The translations under genes were made by a program, and so were the position numbers. A stretch of DNA of 45,000 bases from Glandiceps talaboti. Its lineage: Eukaryota > Hemichordata > Enteropneusta > Spengelidae. The notes below the pieces were generated by a model that saw only the letters and a program-made list of their open reading frames with translations, made no database searches and had not been told where the DNA came from. The stretch covers positions 7,657,861 to 7,702,860 of the forward strand of contig NC_135564.1 of the NCBI RefSeq assembly GCF_964340395.1. Reading direction: 5' to 3'. Position 1 is the first letter of the stretch; the number at the start of each line of letters is the position of its first letter. Below, in pieces: positions 26,204-38,285 of the stretch.

Positions 26204-28516
26204 TAAATTTTTAATTTGAGAATTGAAGAAAATGCTACCATTTTATTATTTACACATGACAAGAATGAAAATTACGTTATATTTGTAATCTTTTATGATT
26301 GTTTCAATTTTTTCAAAAGCAAGTATCTGTCATTTTCCTTTAATTCACGCAGTTAACTTTTTCTCTAACTCGACGTAATAAGACTCACTACTTGCTATTT
26401 TGTTATAGATAAGTCGAAAGTAATTTTTCACGGATAAATACCTTCTGATCTATTTTCGGAATTTCTTTTCTTGGAGTTTTGCAATTCTACCTGTCCAGTG
26501 GTCAAAATTAACTTTAAATCTGCCTAAGCCCTGATTTCCATAATTCTATCTACCTGTTAACTATAATAATAGCAGTGTGTATAGCTTTGTAGCCGCAGTA
26601 TATATTCTCCATTTTAAGACGTATGGATATGGCAGACGTCTTTCAATGGTAATATACACCAAGCGAATGGCACGTACGGTTGGTTCTTGGCGACGAATTC
26701 GAAGGCAGTATACGGAACTAGGACTATTTAGTTCTGTTTAATTCACATGGACACGTCCTACGCAACAGTCGTACAATATCTACAATGCTTGTACATAAGC
26801 CCGCAAGATGTGGTTCTCCTACATGTGTTTGGATACATACACAGAACGGTACACGCGTTGGCCGATAACACCGGAGGGTTAACTTCGTAGATAAGCATAC
26901 AATTATTATACTGTCACTAATTATTTCTTGTTATCACCGAGTGAAACATTTCTCGTACTCTCTGAAGTTAGATATGCCAATTTAGTGCCGCTGGATAAGA
27001 AAACTGAAAATGCTGCCTTTAACTTAAAATAACATGCACACAAATAACAGAAATTAATTATGGTTACACTTATTGAAATCCTTTCAAAATCGTATATTGC
27101 AGACAGTATCGAAAAAATTGTTACGTAACCACTTTATTTGAATTCTTACAATCTTTCTCTATTTTGGGCCTTGCTCATTTTAAATATGTCTTAATTTATC
27201 ACTATTAAAATTTAGTACATAATTTCTATTTTTTTAATCAGCAAATTACAGCAGCCATGTAGGGTTCAAGAGATAACTCAACTTAAATGAGAAAATAATT
27301 GACCACAATTACACGAAAGAAAATCGGCATTACAGTCAGGATTGTGGCGCTAGATAACAAAAATGCAATGCGTTGAATATCTGACCGTTATTGACAGGAT
27401 CGTGGTTTATGGTACTGCCCGTTTCATGTTAGTGTTCACTGGCCCTGTTTGATACAACCACATAGAAAACAATAAGAAACTACGTATACACATTCTACAC
27501 TCCAAGATAACACGATCGCAATTTCTTGCTGTACAGATACTGCAACTAGAAGCAGACTAGACACGCGGGCGCCAATGTTTTGAAGTCTGCATTTGATGCC
27601 TGCGTGGTCGCTTGTTAGTTCATTTCATTGCATTTCATTTCATTTCATTTAGACAAAACATGGCAAGAAACTGTATTGTGTAAAGTGTAGCATGTACAGT
27701 TTCTTATTAGTTTTCTCAGTGGCTTTTACCGAGCACAGACAGTGAACCAAACATTGAAACTGACAATACAACGATATTGTAGAAGGCCGAACCCCCTCTT
27801 TAGGATTGAACTGAACTGTATGTATGTATGTAATTTAGCTAACTTATATAAGCAATTTACCGCTCTGATGAATATTTATACTCGTCTCATTATATTTTAT
27901 AAAGTTGGGCAGTTTTTGTCTGATTCAGCTGGCTTTTTTGGACAACAATAGCGCATCGTTACAGGTACTTTGCTTTGTATACACTATACTATGAGTAGAA
28001 AACGCGATATTTATTACAGCGAATATCATCGTGATTTGTCAAACAGAAATGTTCTTTGTTTCATTAAGACAATTAATCAGGGGCACGCATTATACTTGTT
28101 CCAGTCATTGTGAAATATAAGAAACCACATTTATCTAACAAAACTACACATATACATATAAATCATCTAAAATATGATAACTATTAATATATACATCTGG
28201 TATCAGTATATCGATGTAACCTAATAACTTTAGAAATGTATACAAAGTGTCCATCTTCCTCGTATTAAAAAAAACTCCATCCGCTTGGAGCCTTGAGAAT
28301 TCAATGGATCACGACATCCATACGCTCGTTACCTGGGAAACGAGTGTGCAAGTCTATCCCTCTTTTTGTCAGTTGATTACATTGTCATCATGATACGCAT
28401 TGCCTCTACCATGATAAAATGTGACAAAAGGTGCCATCGTGTTCATCTTTGCAGCCAAAGACGCTCCGACTGTATGTGTTATTCTAGCTCGTATACGTAT
28501 GGGTCATTCTGTTTGA
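26204..28516. other. Stretch with no gene; contains a short (CATTT)n
   Basis: AT-rich sequence. The only clear repeat is a CATTT pentanucleotide run at 27621-27650, with one CATTG unit. Confidence 0.6.
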
Positions 28517-28834
28517 AATTTTCACACTACATATTTTCAGTCAGCTCTTTTTATACATGATCTAATGTATCACAAGTCTGCACACTCTATTACAGATCAT
28601 TTTACTCCTATAGATCATCCCTATGATACAAGACAAAGACATAGTCCTAACCCTTTTCTAGAATATAATGATACAACATTTGGTCAATCTTCCATTTCAT
28701 ACTCTGGCGTCAAAACCTGGAATAATCTACCTGTTGAATTTCGGTCCATTGGCTCACACACGAATTATAAAAAGACACTTAAGAATTGTTATTCTCAGAA
28801 TATGTATAGCTGTTATATTATTTTTATAAATTGA
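28517..28834 (+). pseudogene. 3' end of a non-LTR retrotransposon ORF2 (5'-truncated)
   Basis: The frame is open from just after a stop at 28514 and ends at a TGA at 28832-28834. It reads LFIHDLMY, then HPYDTRQRHS, then FGQSSISYSGVKTWNNLP and a Lys-rich end KKTLKNCY. This order (HxYxTRxxxx, GQxSxxYxGxxxWNxLP, FKxxLK) is the conserved C-terminal tail that follows the reverse transcriptase domain in Jockey/CR1/L2-type LINE ORF2 proteins. The endonuclease and reverse transcriptase domains are absent, as expected of a dead-on-arrival, 5'-truncated insertion. The precise LINE clade cannot be set from this tail. The copy has no in-frame stop in about 105 codons, which suggests it is not very old. 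Confidence 0.8.
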
Positions 28835-29090
28835 CTCTGGAAATTGTATGTGTCAATTTTACTGTTCCATTGTTGTTTGTTGTGCTTTACTTTTTTAAAA
28901 TATTTTTTATATACACCTACAAGTATGTTTGTTAGTAGCTAAGGGATACAAGCTTGACTAGCTTTGCTATTTCTTGATCCCTTTTGCCATGTGTTCTATC
29001 TGTATGTGTATCTATTTCCAGGTTAATTTGTTCAGGTTAATTGTATCATATTGGTGAATAAACATTATTACATGTATTAAACTATTCAAC
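28835..29090 (+). mobile_element. 3' UTR of the same LINE, with hairpin and polyadenylation signal
   Basis: The sequence follows the ORF2 stop directly. At 28941-28983 an inverted repeat (AAGGGATACAAG against CTTGATCCCTT, one bulged base) can fold, with a nested AAGCT/AGCTT stem inside it. Such 3' stem-loops are where LINE reverse transcriptases recognise their RNA. An AATAAA lies at 29057-29062. The exact 3' end and any target-site duplication are not resolved, since the 5' end of the insertion is uncertain. Confidence 0.6.
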
Positions 29091-29522
29091 AACCAAATAC
29101 AGACAACCCGGAGCACAATCCGCCTAGATTTGCTATTCAAAAGTTATTAAACCCTACTGAGGCTACTCGTATTCGGATATTAAAAACTAAAGTTTGAAAT
29201 TTGTTTACAATCCCCAAATCAATGCCAGTCATGTTTATAATTTCTGTTCCAGATGCGGACATAACATGTGTCTTAAGGTCAACGCTATAACACAGCTACA
29301 AGACTTATATTTACATACATATTACTCTCGATGTTGGCTAATCAATATACAACATCAAGAAGCTAAATAGCCGTCAGTCATATACACAACAGTTTCGAAT
29401 ATTTTGTTTGTTTTATATTTGATAATGAAAATTGTAAAAATTCAATAATGTTAACAGTAAGACGATAGATTGGGGAGATATTGCGTAATTTTGAAAATAC
29501 TGAATCTATCATTTTATGTCAA

Positions 29523-29524
<2 letters not shown>

Positions 29525-29600
<76 letters not shown>
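29525..29600 (+). repeat. (CT)n microsatellite
   Basis: About 76 bases of pure CT. Confidence 0.95.
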
Positions 29601-29602
<2 letters not shown>

Positions 29603-29970
29603 CAATTCTTAGTCATGATTCAAAGAGAAAGAATTGAGATTATATACACTAATGTCGCCCATCACATGATATCAGACTGTCTTGCAAAGTCACTGTGGTA
29701 TTTTAACTGCATTTTATGGTTTTACATATAATGATGTATCGTCCCTCTGTAGTGTAATACCATATATCATACGTACACACTGCAGACAGTAAACACCACA
29801 ATGCATATACTTTGCATGTGGCCAGCTAGTGCAAATCATTCTCGCAAACCAGAGCTGTTATTTCTTCCGCGACACTACATGCACTACGTGCGAAATAACT
29901 TGGGGGTGCGCCGTGAACGGTGCCGTAAAAGAGGCTGTGGTTTACGACGATGATAGATATATACATATTG

Positions 29971-30030
29971 GTGTATGTATGTATGTATGTATGTATGTAT
30001 GTATGTATGTATAGTGTGTGTGTGTGTATG

Positions 30031-30060
<30 letters not shown>
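29971..30060 (+). repeat. (TATG)n with central (TG)n
   Basis: Two TATG runs flank a short TG run at about 30014-30027. Confidence 0.95.
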
Positions 30061-30061
<1 letters not shown>

Positions 30062-30194
30062 CAGTGCTCAATGCAATATTAGTAGCAGAGCATACGTAGT
30101 CCAAGGTCCAAGGCATTAGGTGGTTCTAAGCCATAACTAACAATACTCTTTATTTATACTGAATAGTTCTATTCTTTAAGTATATAAACACTTA

Positions 30195-30376
30195 TCTCCC
30201 AAGAAGTCCAGTGAGGGCCATCCCTCATGGGATCAGTGTTGATGCAGGAGGAAACCGGAGAACCTAGGGAAACCTGCGTCGTTCGGTAAAATCAAACTGA
30301 ACGATACTTAATCAATGGGTTTAGAACCCCGACCGCAGTGGTAAGAAGCAAGTGGTTTAACCACTCGGCCACCAAC
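30195..30376 (-). mobile_element. tRNA-derived SINE, minus strand
   Basis: Read on the minus strand, TGGCCGAGTGG (30361-30371) fits the RNA polymerase III A box perfectly, and GGTTCTAAACC (30318-30328) fits the B box at 8 of 9 core positions. The 44-base distance from A box to B box is that of a tRNA gene. The head resembles a Ser/Leu-type tRNA. It is followed by a conserved-looking body that includes TCTCCGGTTTCCTCCTGCA and a GGGATGGCCCTCACTGG stretch. The acceptor stem does not pair, so this is not a functional tRNA. The 3' end (about 30120-30195) is AT-rich and its limit is uncertain. I suspect, without a search, membership of one of the widely spread animal SINE superfamilies. Confidence 0.7.
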
Positions 30377-30780
30377 AACTCAAGAATTTCTTATGGGGGT
30401 TTTGCTGCTGTGGTTTGCGAGGTACAATGTATTCTCGTGACGGCATTTTACATGTACGTATAATCAGATATTATAATTTAAAAACATAATTACGGAACAA
30501 AAGATCCAAGTTGGTTTCGAAATACCGTTACATTCGAATTCGCCAACCATATCAGACCCCCCCCCCCCAATAAGAAGTAGATTACTAAGACCATCTTGTT
30601 ACGCAATGTTCTGGTTATTGGTAATGGCTTATAACCTCCAAATTCCTTGGATTATATATCAGAAAAACAGTTTCTGAAAGGTTGCGTTATTTACCCAGTA
30701 CATATTACCAGCTTACTGTTAAAGTCTGAAATATACATAACTTTTTAAGTTGGGTTATATATTTTAAGTTGGGTTATAAA

Positions 30781-31076
<296 letters not shown>

Positions 31077-31493
31077 TTTGTAGGATTTTTATTAATTGAC
31101 AAATAAAGTATGGATAGTTGTTCAAACACTGGTTATACATTCATCACACAACCTCACCTATGGAATTCCAACACAAACATAATATGTTTACCTTGAACTT
31201 GAATTACATATAAACTTAGATGTAATGGGATATGTACATTATTGTTGTTATCATTTATGATCTGTTGGATGTCTGCTGTCTCACTCCATTGGAAACACAT
31301 GGAAATGAGTGCAATAAAAATTAATGAGACATGTCGAGTATCAGGAAGTCCACAAACTTGACTGTACACGTCTGGCTTGAAAATGTCGTTCGCACGAACT
31401 GCCAAACCAGTATATTATTACGTGATCAAATTGACCAGGTTTGAAAAGCGAAGTGTTTCCGTTAGAATTAATTTTACAAACCGAAAAAAAAAC

Positions 31494-31654
31494 ATACATA
31501 CATACATACATACATACATACATACATACATACATACATACATACATACATACATACATTACATACATACATTACATACATACATACATTACATACATAC
31601 ATACATACACACACACACATATACATACATACATACATACATACATACATACAT

Positions 31655-31703
<49 letters not shown>

Positions 31704-31876
31704 TACATACATACATACATACATACATACATACATACATACATACATACATACAAACATACAAACATACAAACACACACATACACACACAACAAACACA
31801 CACACGCACGCACACACACACACACAAACAAACAAACAAACAAACAAACAAACAAACAAGCAAACAAGCAAGCAAA
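31494..31876 (+). repeat. Long compound (TACA)n/(CA)n/(AAAC)n array
   Basis: TACA units with several TTACA interruptions (31558-31600), CA runs near 31608 and 31671-31699, further TACA units, then AAACATAC, CACG and finally AAAC/AAGC units. Open frames across it in several phases on both strands are repeat-derived. Confidence 0.95.
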
Positions 31877-32840
31877 CGAACAAAATTATCATATCAACAT
31901 AATAGGCTAGGATTTGAAAATGGAATAAATACAAACGAAAGACAAACATCACCAATCTAAGATAAATAAAGTAAAGATATATAGCCTAGAGACCAGGCTA
32001 TCTGATTCAATGTTTTATTGGGTTTGAAGTGCTTTGTCAAAATTGTATTCACTGCCATGGAACGATAAGATGTGTGTGATATAGCTGTCAACCGTTGTTT
32101 AAGACCAAGATGTCGGGTCACGAACCCAAATTAATATTCCAAAACCAAAACGCCCACCTCTCCGTTTTCTCTATCACGCGATCTTCGAGCTATTCACCAC
32201 GACTACTTGATGGCCTTCATAAATGCATTACTTTTTGACATAAGCTACTTCATACAAACCTAAATAAAAGCAAATTAGTCAAAAACTCTTCTGCATTCTA
32301 GAGCAGCATGTCACTTCAAGTTGGTTTCGAAAACAAATTAAGTCCTCCTTTTAGTTTGGTGGACGACGCGACATCTCCTTGTAAACGAGAATTATGTAAA
32401 TGACTTCTGTGTCTAAGTTGAAATGGTGTATGGTCAGCCTATTCTATTTACATTGGTCTTACTATAACTTAGCCATTTCTGTGCTTTATCTGATGTTATC
32501 TTTATAAAAATGTGTGAGTAAACCAAATACTAGATAATTCATTCGCAGACGTGATGATAAAACTCGTTTACGTTACAAGACCACTCCAGTTCTCAGTAAT
32601 ATTATTCCGTGACTTTGTAAATTTCTGTAGCAATCTGTATTTATATACGTTTCCACTGAATTACGTGTCCAAAAACAAAGGATTGGCATTTATATATCAG
32701 GTTGTGTCGGATTACATGAACCGAACATGCTTTATGTCTTAGCTTTCAGTAAGAAGAGAGTATTATCGCAAATTAGCTCTGAGCTACGTGCCTTCCCTCA
32801 AGGTAAATACCTACCCCGTGCTTAGTACACAAGTTTGGCG
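31877..32840. other. No recognised feature
   Basis: Unique-looking sequence without an assignable gene. Confidence 0.55.
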
Positions 32841-32850
32841 TATATAAGCT
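32841..32850 (+). promoter_or_regulatory. TATA-box candidate
   Basis: GCGTATATAAGC is a near-consensus TATA box in a locally GC-richer context. A TTTCTGTAGTTT stretch about 30 bases downstream could hold the start site, and a strong start-codon context follows at 32920. In AT-rich DNA TATA words are common, so the combination is suggestive only. Confidence 0.3.
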
Positions 32851-32919
32851 GTCATTCACACAAGGAGACAAACTTTCTGTAGTTTGAACTTTGCCTGTTA
32901 CAGAAACTTGTCGGCAACC

Positions 32920-32997
32920 ATGAAGTACTCTGTTCTAAAGGGGAGCAAGGGAGGCTATAAATCGAAGTTTTCTCCTGAAAAATGCCAATGCGACTAA
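32920..32997 (+). CDS. Possible micro-ORF of 25 codons downstream of a TATA box
   Basis: ATG in a near-ideal context (CGGCAACCATGA) opens a 25-codon frame ending at TAA 32995-32997. The peptide starts MKYSVLKGSKGGYKS, is strongly basic and ends with a Cys-x-Cys motif. The first six residues resemble the start of a signal peptide, but the hydrophobic core is missing, so it might be a first exon whose donor I cannot see or simply a chance frame. It is unrelated to the receptor gene, which is on the other strand. I know no family for it. Confidence 0.2.
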   Translation: MKYSVLKGSKGGYKSKFSPEKCQCD

Positions 32998-34468
32998 GGA
33001 CCTCGATACACATTAATAAACAAAATACAACATCTCGATACGAAGCAAGACTCTTAAGAATTCAAAGCTGCAGTCATTTTTTTTGAGAGAATGTTTCTTG
33101 CGGCCATATACATAGTAAACATCGAACCAAATGACATTTTTTTTAATTTCCTAATTCTGACAAGTGTGCCATGGAGTGTTGTCGCGGCAGGCATGTAGAG
33201 ACAACCATGTATAGATTACGCATATCTCTAAGACAACTGAAACACGGCTAAATATTACACATATGTTTGAATTACTTCATAAGTCTTACAACTGACCTTT
33301 CAACCCGTGGAATATATAACATATGGTAACAATGTGTGTTCGTATGATGTTGATCTAAGCTTGCAAACGATCACAGTGAAGCGTGGACGGTCTATTTTTA
33401 CGAGGACGAAGAAAGTATATATATTATATATCGGTTCACCGGTAAAGTGGCGTTACATCGTAAATTACAATCTACATGTAAGTTGAACAATTAGTCGGCA
33501 CAATGGTGCCAGGAGGGCAGAAACAGTGAAATAGTTTCACTAGTATTTGTTAAAAACATCTTTGTGTCTTCTGTGTGAGAGTAGTGGCGATAGTGGTGGT
33601 GTTGCTGTTCTCTTTAGTGTTTTTGCTACGGATATTTGCAGAGGTTGTGCATGACATGTACACTGTTTTAAGTGTTGTTATTCGCGCTGACACAGAAGTG
33701 GAGTGAGTTTAGAACTGGCGGTTGTGATACTCGAGAATATTTGTTTTGTAGCGTAATCTTCAACAAAATTTTTGTATCGATCATGGCAATCATCGTAATG
33801 GATTTGTCTAATGGAAAATGAACAAGCCTTGTAGTGGGCAATTGACAACCGTAGAGTAGCCCACAGGCATCAGTGTACACATAGCGGAATGTCCAATGTT
33901 GGTGTTGTGATAGAGAAGCCAATCACCCATCGGTATTACACCAATTTTGTGTTGACACCCATTTTAATGACCCTGGGGACGCAGTGGTGTAATAATGTTG
34001 ATTTGAACATAATGTTAAACACTTTGTAAATAAACAAAAGGATTTTTAAAGCATATATCACAATGATTTCTAAAACACCGGTGAACGGAGATAATTTTCC
34101 AAATTAAAGAACGTGCACATATGCGAGCTTCCCGTAAATCAGTATGTTCTACTGTAGGCGTGCGGGTCATAAGTTTAAGAGTTTATCGCGCTCAGTTGAC
34201 CATCATCTCTCTGGACAATGTAACAACACATTTACAGTCGCACAAGAGGCCATTCTTTTTAGATTTCTTCCTAGTGACATAGGCATGTTGTGAACCAAGT
34301 ATCTGTTTGATTCTGTGCTTGGATTACAACAACACACTTCATGAACTTCTGGTGTAACGCTAACGCAGCGCTCCAAATTTAAAATTACGATTGATAAAAT
34401 TTGCACTGAGCATTCAAAGAGCGCATCCACATGCAACAAGTACGAGTAAGGTGGGCAATAAAATATAA
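32998..34468. other. Probable first intron of the receptor gene
   Basis: This lies just 3' of the receptor's splice donor on the minus strand. I looked for the next ligand-binding-domain exon and did not see one. Apart from AT-rich sequence nothing is recognised. Confidence 0.5.
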
Positions 34469-34474
34469 ACGTAC
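34469..34474 (-). other. Splice donor of the receptor exon
   Basis: Read on the minus strand the exon ends in GAG and is followed directly by GTACGT, close to the animal donor consensus GTRAGT. It splits an Arg/Gly codon boundary after one base (phase 1). The loss of receptor-like sequence immediately past this point supports its use. Confidence 0.75.
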
Positions 34475-35165
34475 CTCGGGCTTGCATTTGGATTTCTTTC
34501 AGTAAAATTACAAACTCTTCATCGGTGACAATGTTGTGGTCAAATCTTTCGTAGTACATATCTTCCTCGAAAAAGTCTCTGTCGTAAACAAGTTCTGACC
34601 AGATTGCGTTAAGAACCATAGTGCACAGACGTTGTGCGTCGTACAGGTCTTCATCAGCAAGGAAGGCTATGTGTCTCCAATTGTGATGTTCAACGATATC
34701 CGACATCACTGTTTTGATTTGAGTATACGATCCCATCAGCCGAGTTAAAAAGTATTCGTTCTTGTTTCTGAAATGATCGGACATGGTACCTGGTGACAGC
34801 ATTGGTATATTCCAAAATCGAACGTACCGAGCTATCGGAGCCGCGGCATAATCACAGGTTGGACCGATGAAACAGTGTACCGCATTCAACATTACGTAGT
34901 CGATTGCACGGACAGGGCCAAGGATTATGGAACACTCGGAATCGCTGTAATTCACGTGGATATCGTGGTTTGGAAGTAGTTCACGTACTCGATCACTATG
35001 GACAGCTATATCTATACCCGCTAAATCCTTTGATAGAGTGATAGGATAAGAAGCAGGAGGGTTCTTGCTTGGTAAAACCACAGCAAGATCGATGATTTCA
35101 ACTCCAGCACTCGACGAACACTGGCAACACACCACCAAAATAACCCAGTAACCGAAAAGCAACAT
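34475..35165 (-). CDS. First coding exon of a natriuretic peptide receptor-like protein (ANF-receptor ligand-binding domain)
   Basis: The exon encodes 230 residues plus one base (phase 1). Residues 1 to about 21 form a signal peptide (MLLFGYWVIL followed by a short hydrophobic, Cys/Ser-rich run). The mature part opens with a beta-strand-like VEIIDLAVVLP. The strongest match is residues 101-123, GPTCDYAAAPIAR followed by W..PMLS.G, then F..K.EYFLTR at 132-142 and HHNWRHIAFL at 160-169. These are the signature blocks of the extracellular domain of natriuretic peptide receptors and related receptor guanylate cyclases, a type I periplasmic-binding-protein fold. Cys78, Cys98 and Cys104 lie where the family has its N-terminal disulfide; Asn72 is in an N-Y-S sequon. 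The start has A at -3. Frame ends at CCCGAG|GTACGT, a good splice donor; read-through beyond it to 34203 is intronic and loses family resemblance. Known of the family: such receptors bind peptide ligands at the cell surface, with either a cytoplasmic guanylate cyclase or a short clearance-type tail. Which type this is cannot be told, as later exons were not found. Confidence 0.85.
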
Positions 35166-35560
35166 CGTTCCTCTGCGGTTCCAAACGTGAACGGCACCAA
35201 AAAAATACTTGCCTTATCGGTGCTACTCACAGCGAAACGCACGTTGCCGATACAGTGTACACACGGTATGCCGCCAGACAACTCGTGCGAACAGATACAG
35301 TGTAAGGTATTGGTTGGAAACACACAGCTTGCTCAATATTCTTCACTGAAAATAACGTCAAGACAGCGGACAGGATCTCAGTGTCGCACGAGAATGGGAC
35401 TGTACGTGCTCGTAGACGAATACCAAAATATAGGACCGTACCGACCAGCTGAATCCTACCCCGTAGACTATTACTGTGTATCAGTAACAACTACATCGGC
35501 TTAACTTGTAATTACACACCTTGAACAAACTCGTGACAACAGAGGGCGCACTGGAGAATG
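35166..35560 (-). promoter_or_regulatory. Probable 5' UTR and promoter side of the receptor gene
   Basis: This stretch lies just upstream of the receptor start codon and is clearly richer in GC and CpG than the AT-rich surroundings. I see no TATA box at a useful distance. Frames are open on both strands here (for example plus-strand 35187-35504) but show no family features, and I treat that openness as a by-product of base composition. The transcription start is not determined. Confidence 0.4.
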
Positions 35561-37980
35561 GTTCAACTTTATTTATGTCGCTAAATGTAAGATATTCAGA
35601 AAATCCGTTTTACGTAATGTAATGAACAATCCACGCTAAAATTTGCTGTAAACGAGTTTATCAAGGTTACAGAAAAAGAACCAAATCAGTAAACGATTTG
35701 GTGTTTTTGTGTAGAATAGACAATCAGATCGGAATCTTTCGTAAGTGTAAGACATAGTTTAAAATGGTTGAGAAAAGATCAAATCATATACCCCACGTCT
35801 ACGGTGAGTTACCCAACATCTCGTGGTAGCAAAACCTCGACATGTGGAGAGGTAGTTGAAGATAGGGGAACCATTCAAAATGACCTTGTATATTATGCTG
35901 TTATCACTCTATCTTTAACCCTTGTATTGTACACAGGTTTATTCTCTAGGCGAATGACACGTACTGGGAGCTTTGCTCATTTTATAGCCAACAACTGAAT
36001 TTGAAGACCAATCGAGATATTTGCCAAGAGGGTCGGTCCTTTTTAGCTATTATGGACTTCACAATGTATGTTCTAGTGGACTAACAAGTCGAGTGGTGTT
36101 TGATAAACTCAGTGGCGAGTCGATGAACAGACTATGGTTGACAAGCTGACAAAAATTATCTTCAGCTTCGGTGCTAAACCAAACAGTACCAAGGTTCAAT
36201 TGTCGCTACTCGTGCTACAGCATGAAATACCTGAACTGTTATCGTTGTAAACATGCTGTGTACGAAACACTCCGATATATGCCAAGCAACTTTCAAATGC
36301 TTAAGAGTATAATTTTCGAATGGACTTTAGTTCTCGATGAATAGTTGTTTACCCAATGCCGCAGTGATATGCTTTTATAATGGTTCAGTGTTGTCACAAC
36401 GTTGTACAAACCTGAAGGGGTTGGAATACATTTTGAGGAGAGTGGCGGTATCAGTAGTCGGCAGATCAAATTGAAGGAGCTGCAGCTACGGTTAGGCAAT
36501 CACGAGATAACAAAACATATCGCATCTGATCAAAAGAATTACACGGATCATTGTTCTTATCAAAATTTAATTCCGTTAATAATAGTTTTGTCAGAGTTTA
36601 TCATATAGTGGCCTACAACCTTCGAAATGCTCGGCTGATACATGCGATAGATCAGCCGTCGTCTAAGATTTGGACCGACAGGGAAAAAATGTTGGTCTGT
36701 CCAGACATATAGGAGTCTACCGGTAAATCACGTGAAGACGGTGAAGCCATTCATTACAGTTAGTAGTACAGGTATATGGAATATTTCACAACATTTATAT
36801 GGTTACACGGTCGTTAAATGATAACACATATCGTGTTCTGACAGACTGAAAAAATAGAAACGCTAGATTATATAGGCCTATCACTACATAGAAATACACT
36901 AATGTCTAGATCTTGTTTCAAATAAAAGTTTGGAATTCCTTCATACTTTGTCTCTGTCAAATAACATCTGTTTGTTACATTTTATTTTCGTTTAATGAAC
37001 ACCAAAATAGTTCATAAGGATTAATGTTAAGTCCATAATAACTTCTTGAACAGCGATTAAAGGCTACTAAAATGACAGATAGCTTCAAATAGAGACCAGT
37101 AAACCTTTCACAGCTGGCGTGCCTATGTTTGGAAGCTGTCCAAGTCAGTTCCCAATATTGATCGCCAAAAGTTACAGATGTATTTCTCACCTCTCCGTTG
37201 TCAAGAGTTATTTTATTTAGTAATGACAATATCGATAATTATTCTAACGATGACGTCATTATTATGGTATTGATTTTCATTATCGGTTTCTTCGTTCTGT
37301 GTACATATACAGTGCGCCATTACGTCCTTTACGAGTATATTTACCCGACATTGCAGATCTCAAGTGCGTTCCACAATCACTTAGAGTTTATACGAAATTG
37401 CGCTTGATCAACAAATAAAATGACGCCGTGTGTTTAGTTTTCTGTGAAGTGTCAATGCCCGTGAGAAATGTCGTCAGTAAATTGTTATCAATGTCGTAGA
37501 GCAAACATCGTAGGTATCGTAAATAGCCAGGTAGTCGTTGATAAGAATTATCCTAGCGTGCAGTGAAAAGTCGAAACACACCTTCTAACTTCTAAAAGTA
37601 CTTACACTCAAATTACCTCTTGTTTGAGATTTCTACATGACTCAATATCCGTGTCAATATTAGTCTACACGCATTTCATGTCTAAACTGAGTATCTTTCA
37701 TTTCCCCTGAGAGAAAAATACTATTTACACATATTCCCAAAATCTCCTCCTCCCAGTTAATCATACTTTAATAGTTAGTTGTAATAAAAAGTCATGGATA
37801 TTCTTTGATATGTTACTAAACAAATGTTACGTTCGTGTGTTGAATCGAAATGGCTACTGTACAAGTTTTTTCATTAAATGTCTTCTGCTAATGTCAACAT
37901 ACCATGGAAATTTCAGAACATAGACATTCTATTCGCATTTACATCGTACAATGGAAGTAACTTTAGTGGAAACAAATCAT
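35561..37980. other. No recognised gene upstream of the receptor
   Basis: Open frames at 36402-36608 (plus) and 36975-37229 (minus) have protein-like composition but no recognisable family. A perfect palindromic CRE (TGACGTCA) lies at 37251-37258, about 2.1 kb upstream of the receptor start; its use is unproven. Confidence 0.45.
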
Positions 37981-38285
37981 TGTCTGGCGTGACAAAAATC
38001 CTTCTAACATTGTTACATTTTATTGTCTGGCTTTAAAAAAACTTAATAACATTACTTATTTTCAAAACATAACAAAAATCTTACCAACATTGAATTTCAA
38101 TTATCGTTACATTTTCTATGCATGGGCTGCCGTTATCTCAGCAGACCGTCGCCATATCATACACATTGTAACAATGTATGCTATTCCAGACATGTCAATG
38201 GATTAAAATGTAACATTTTTTGTCGTGCCAGAAGATAACCTGTAGCATAGACAATAAAATGTTGCAATGTTAACAAGACATTGGT
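37981..38285. repeat. Cluster of direct and inverted repeats, possible small DNA element
   Basis: TCTGGCGTGACAAAAA at 37983 is mirrored as TTTTTGTCGTGCCAGA at 38216-38232. AACATTGTTACATTTTATTG (38006-38025) is mirrored by CAATAAAATGTTGCAATGTT (38252-38271). A further direct copy (ACAAAAATCTTACCAACATTG) lies near 38072. The centre holds CATTGTAACAATG, a palindrome (38164-38176). This looks like a decayed foldback or nested element. Confidence 0.5.

Noticed and set aside
34203-34474. Continuation of the receptor frame for 90 more codons
   Set aside because: Family resemblance stops at the GTACGT donor, and the downstream residues look like translated intron.
35187-35504. A 105-codon plus-strand frame upstream of the receptor
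   Set aside because: It is antisense to the likely 5' UTR and promoter. Its openness fits the locally higher GC, and it has no family features.
36975-37229. An 85-codon minus-strand frame with a GAG|GTGAGA donor-like site
   Set aside because: The composition is plausible, but no acceptor or family supports an exon. It is left as unassigned.
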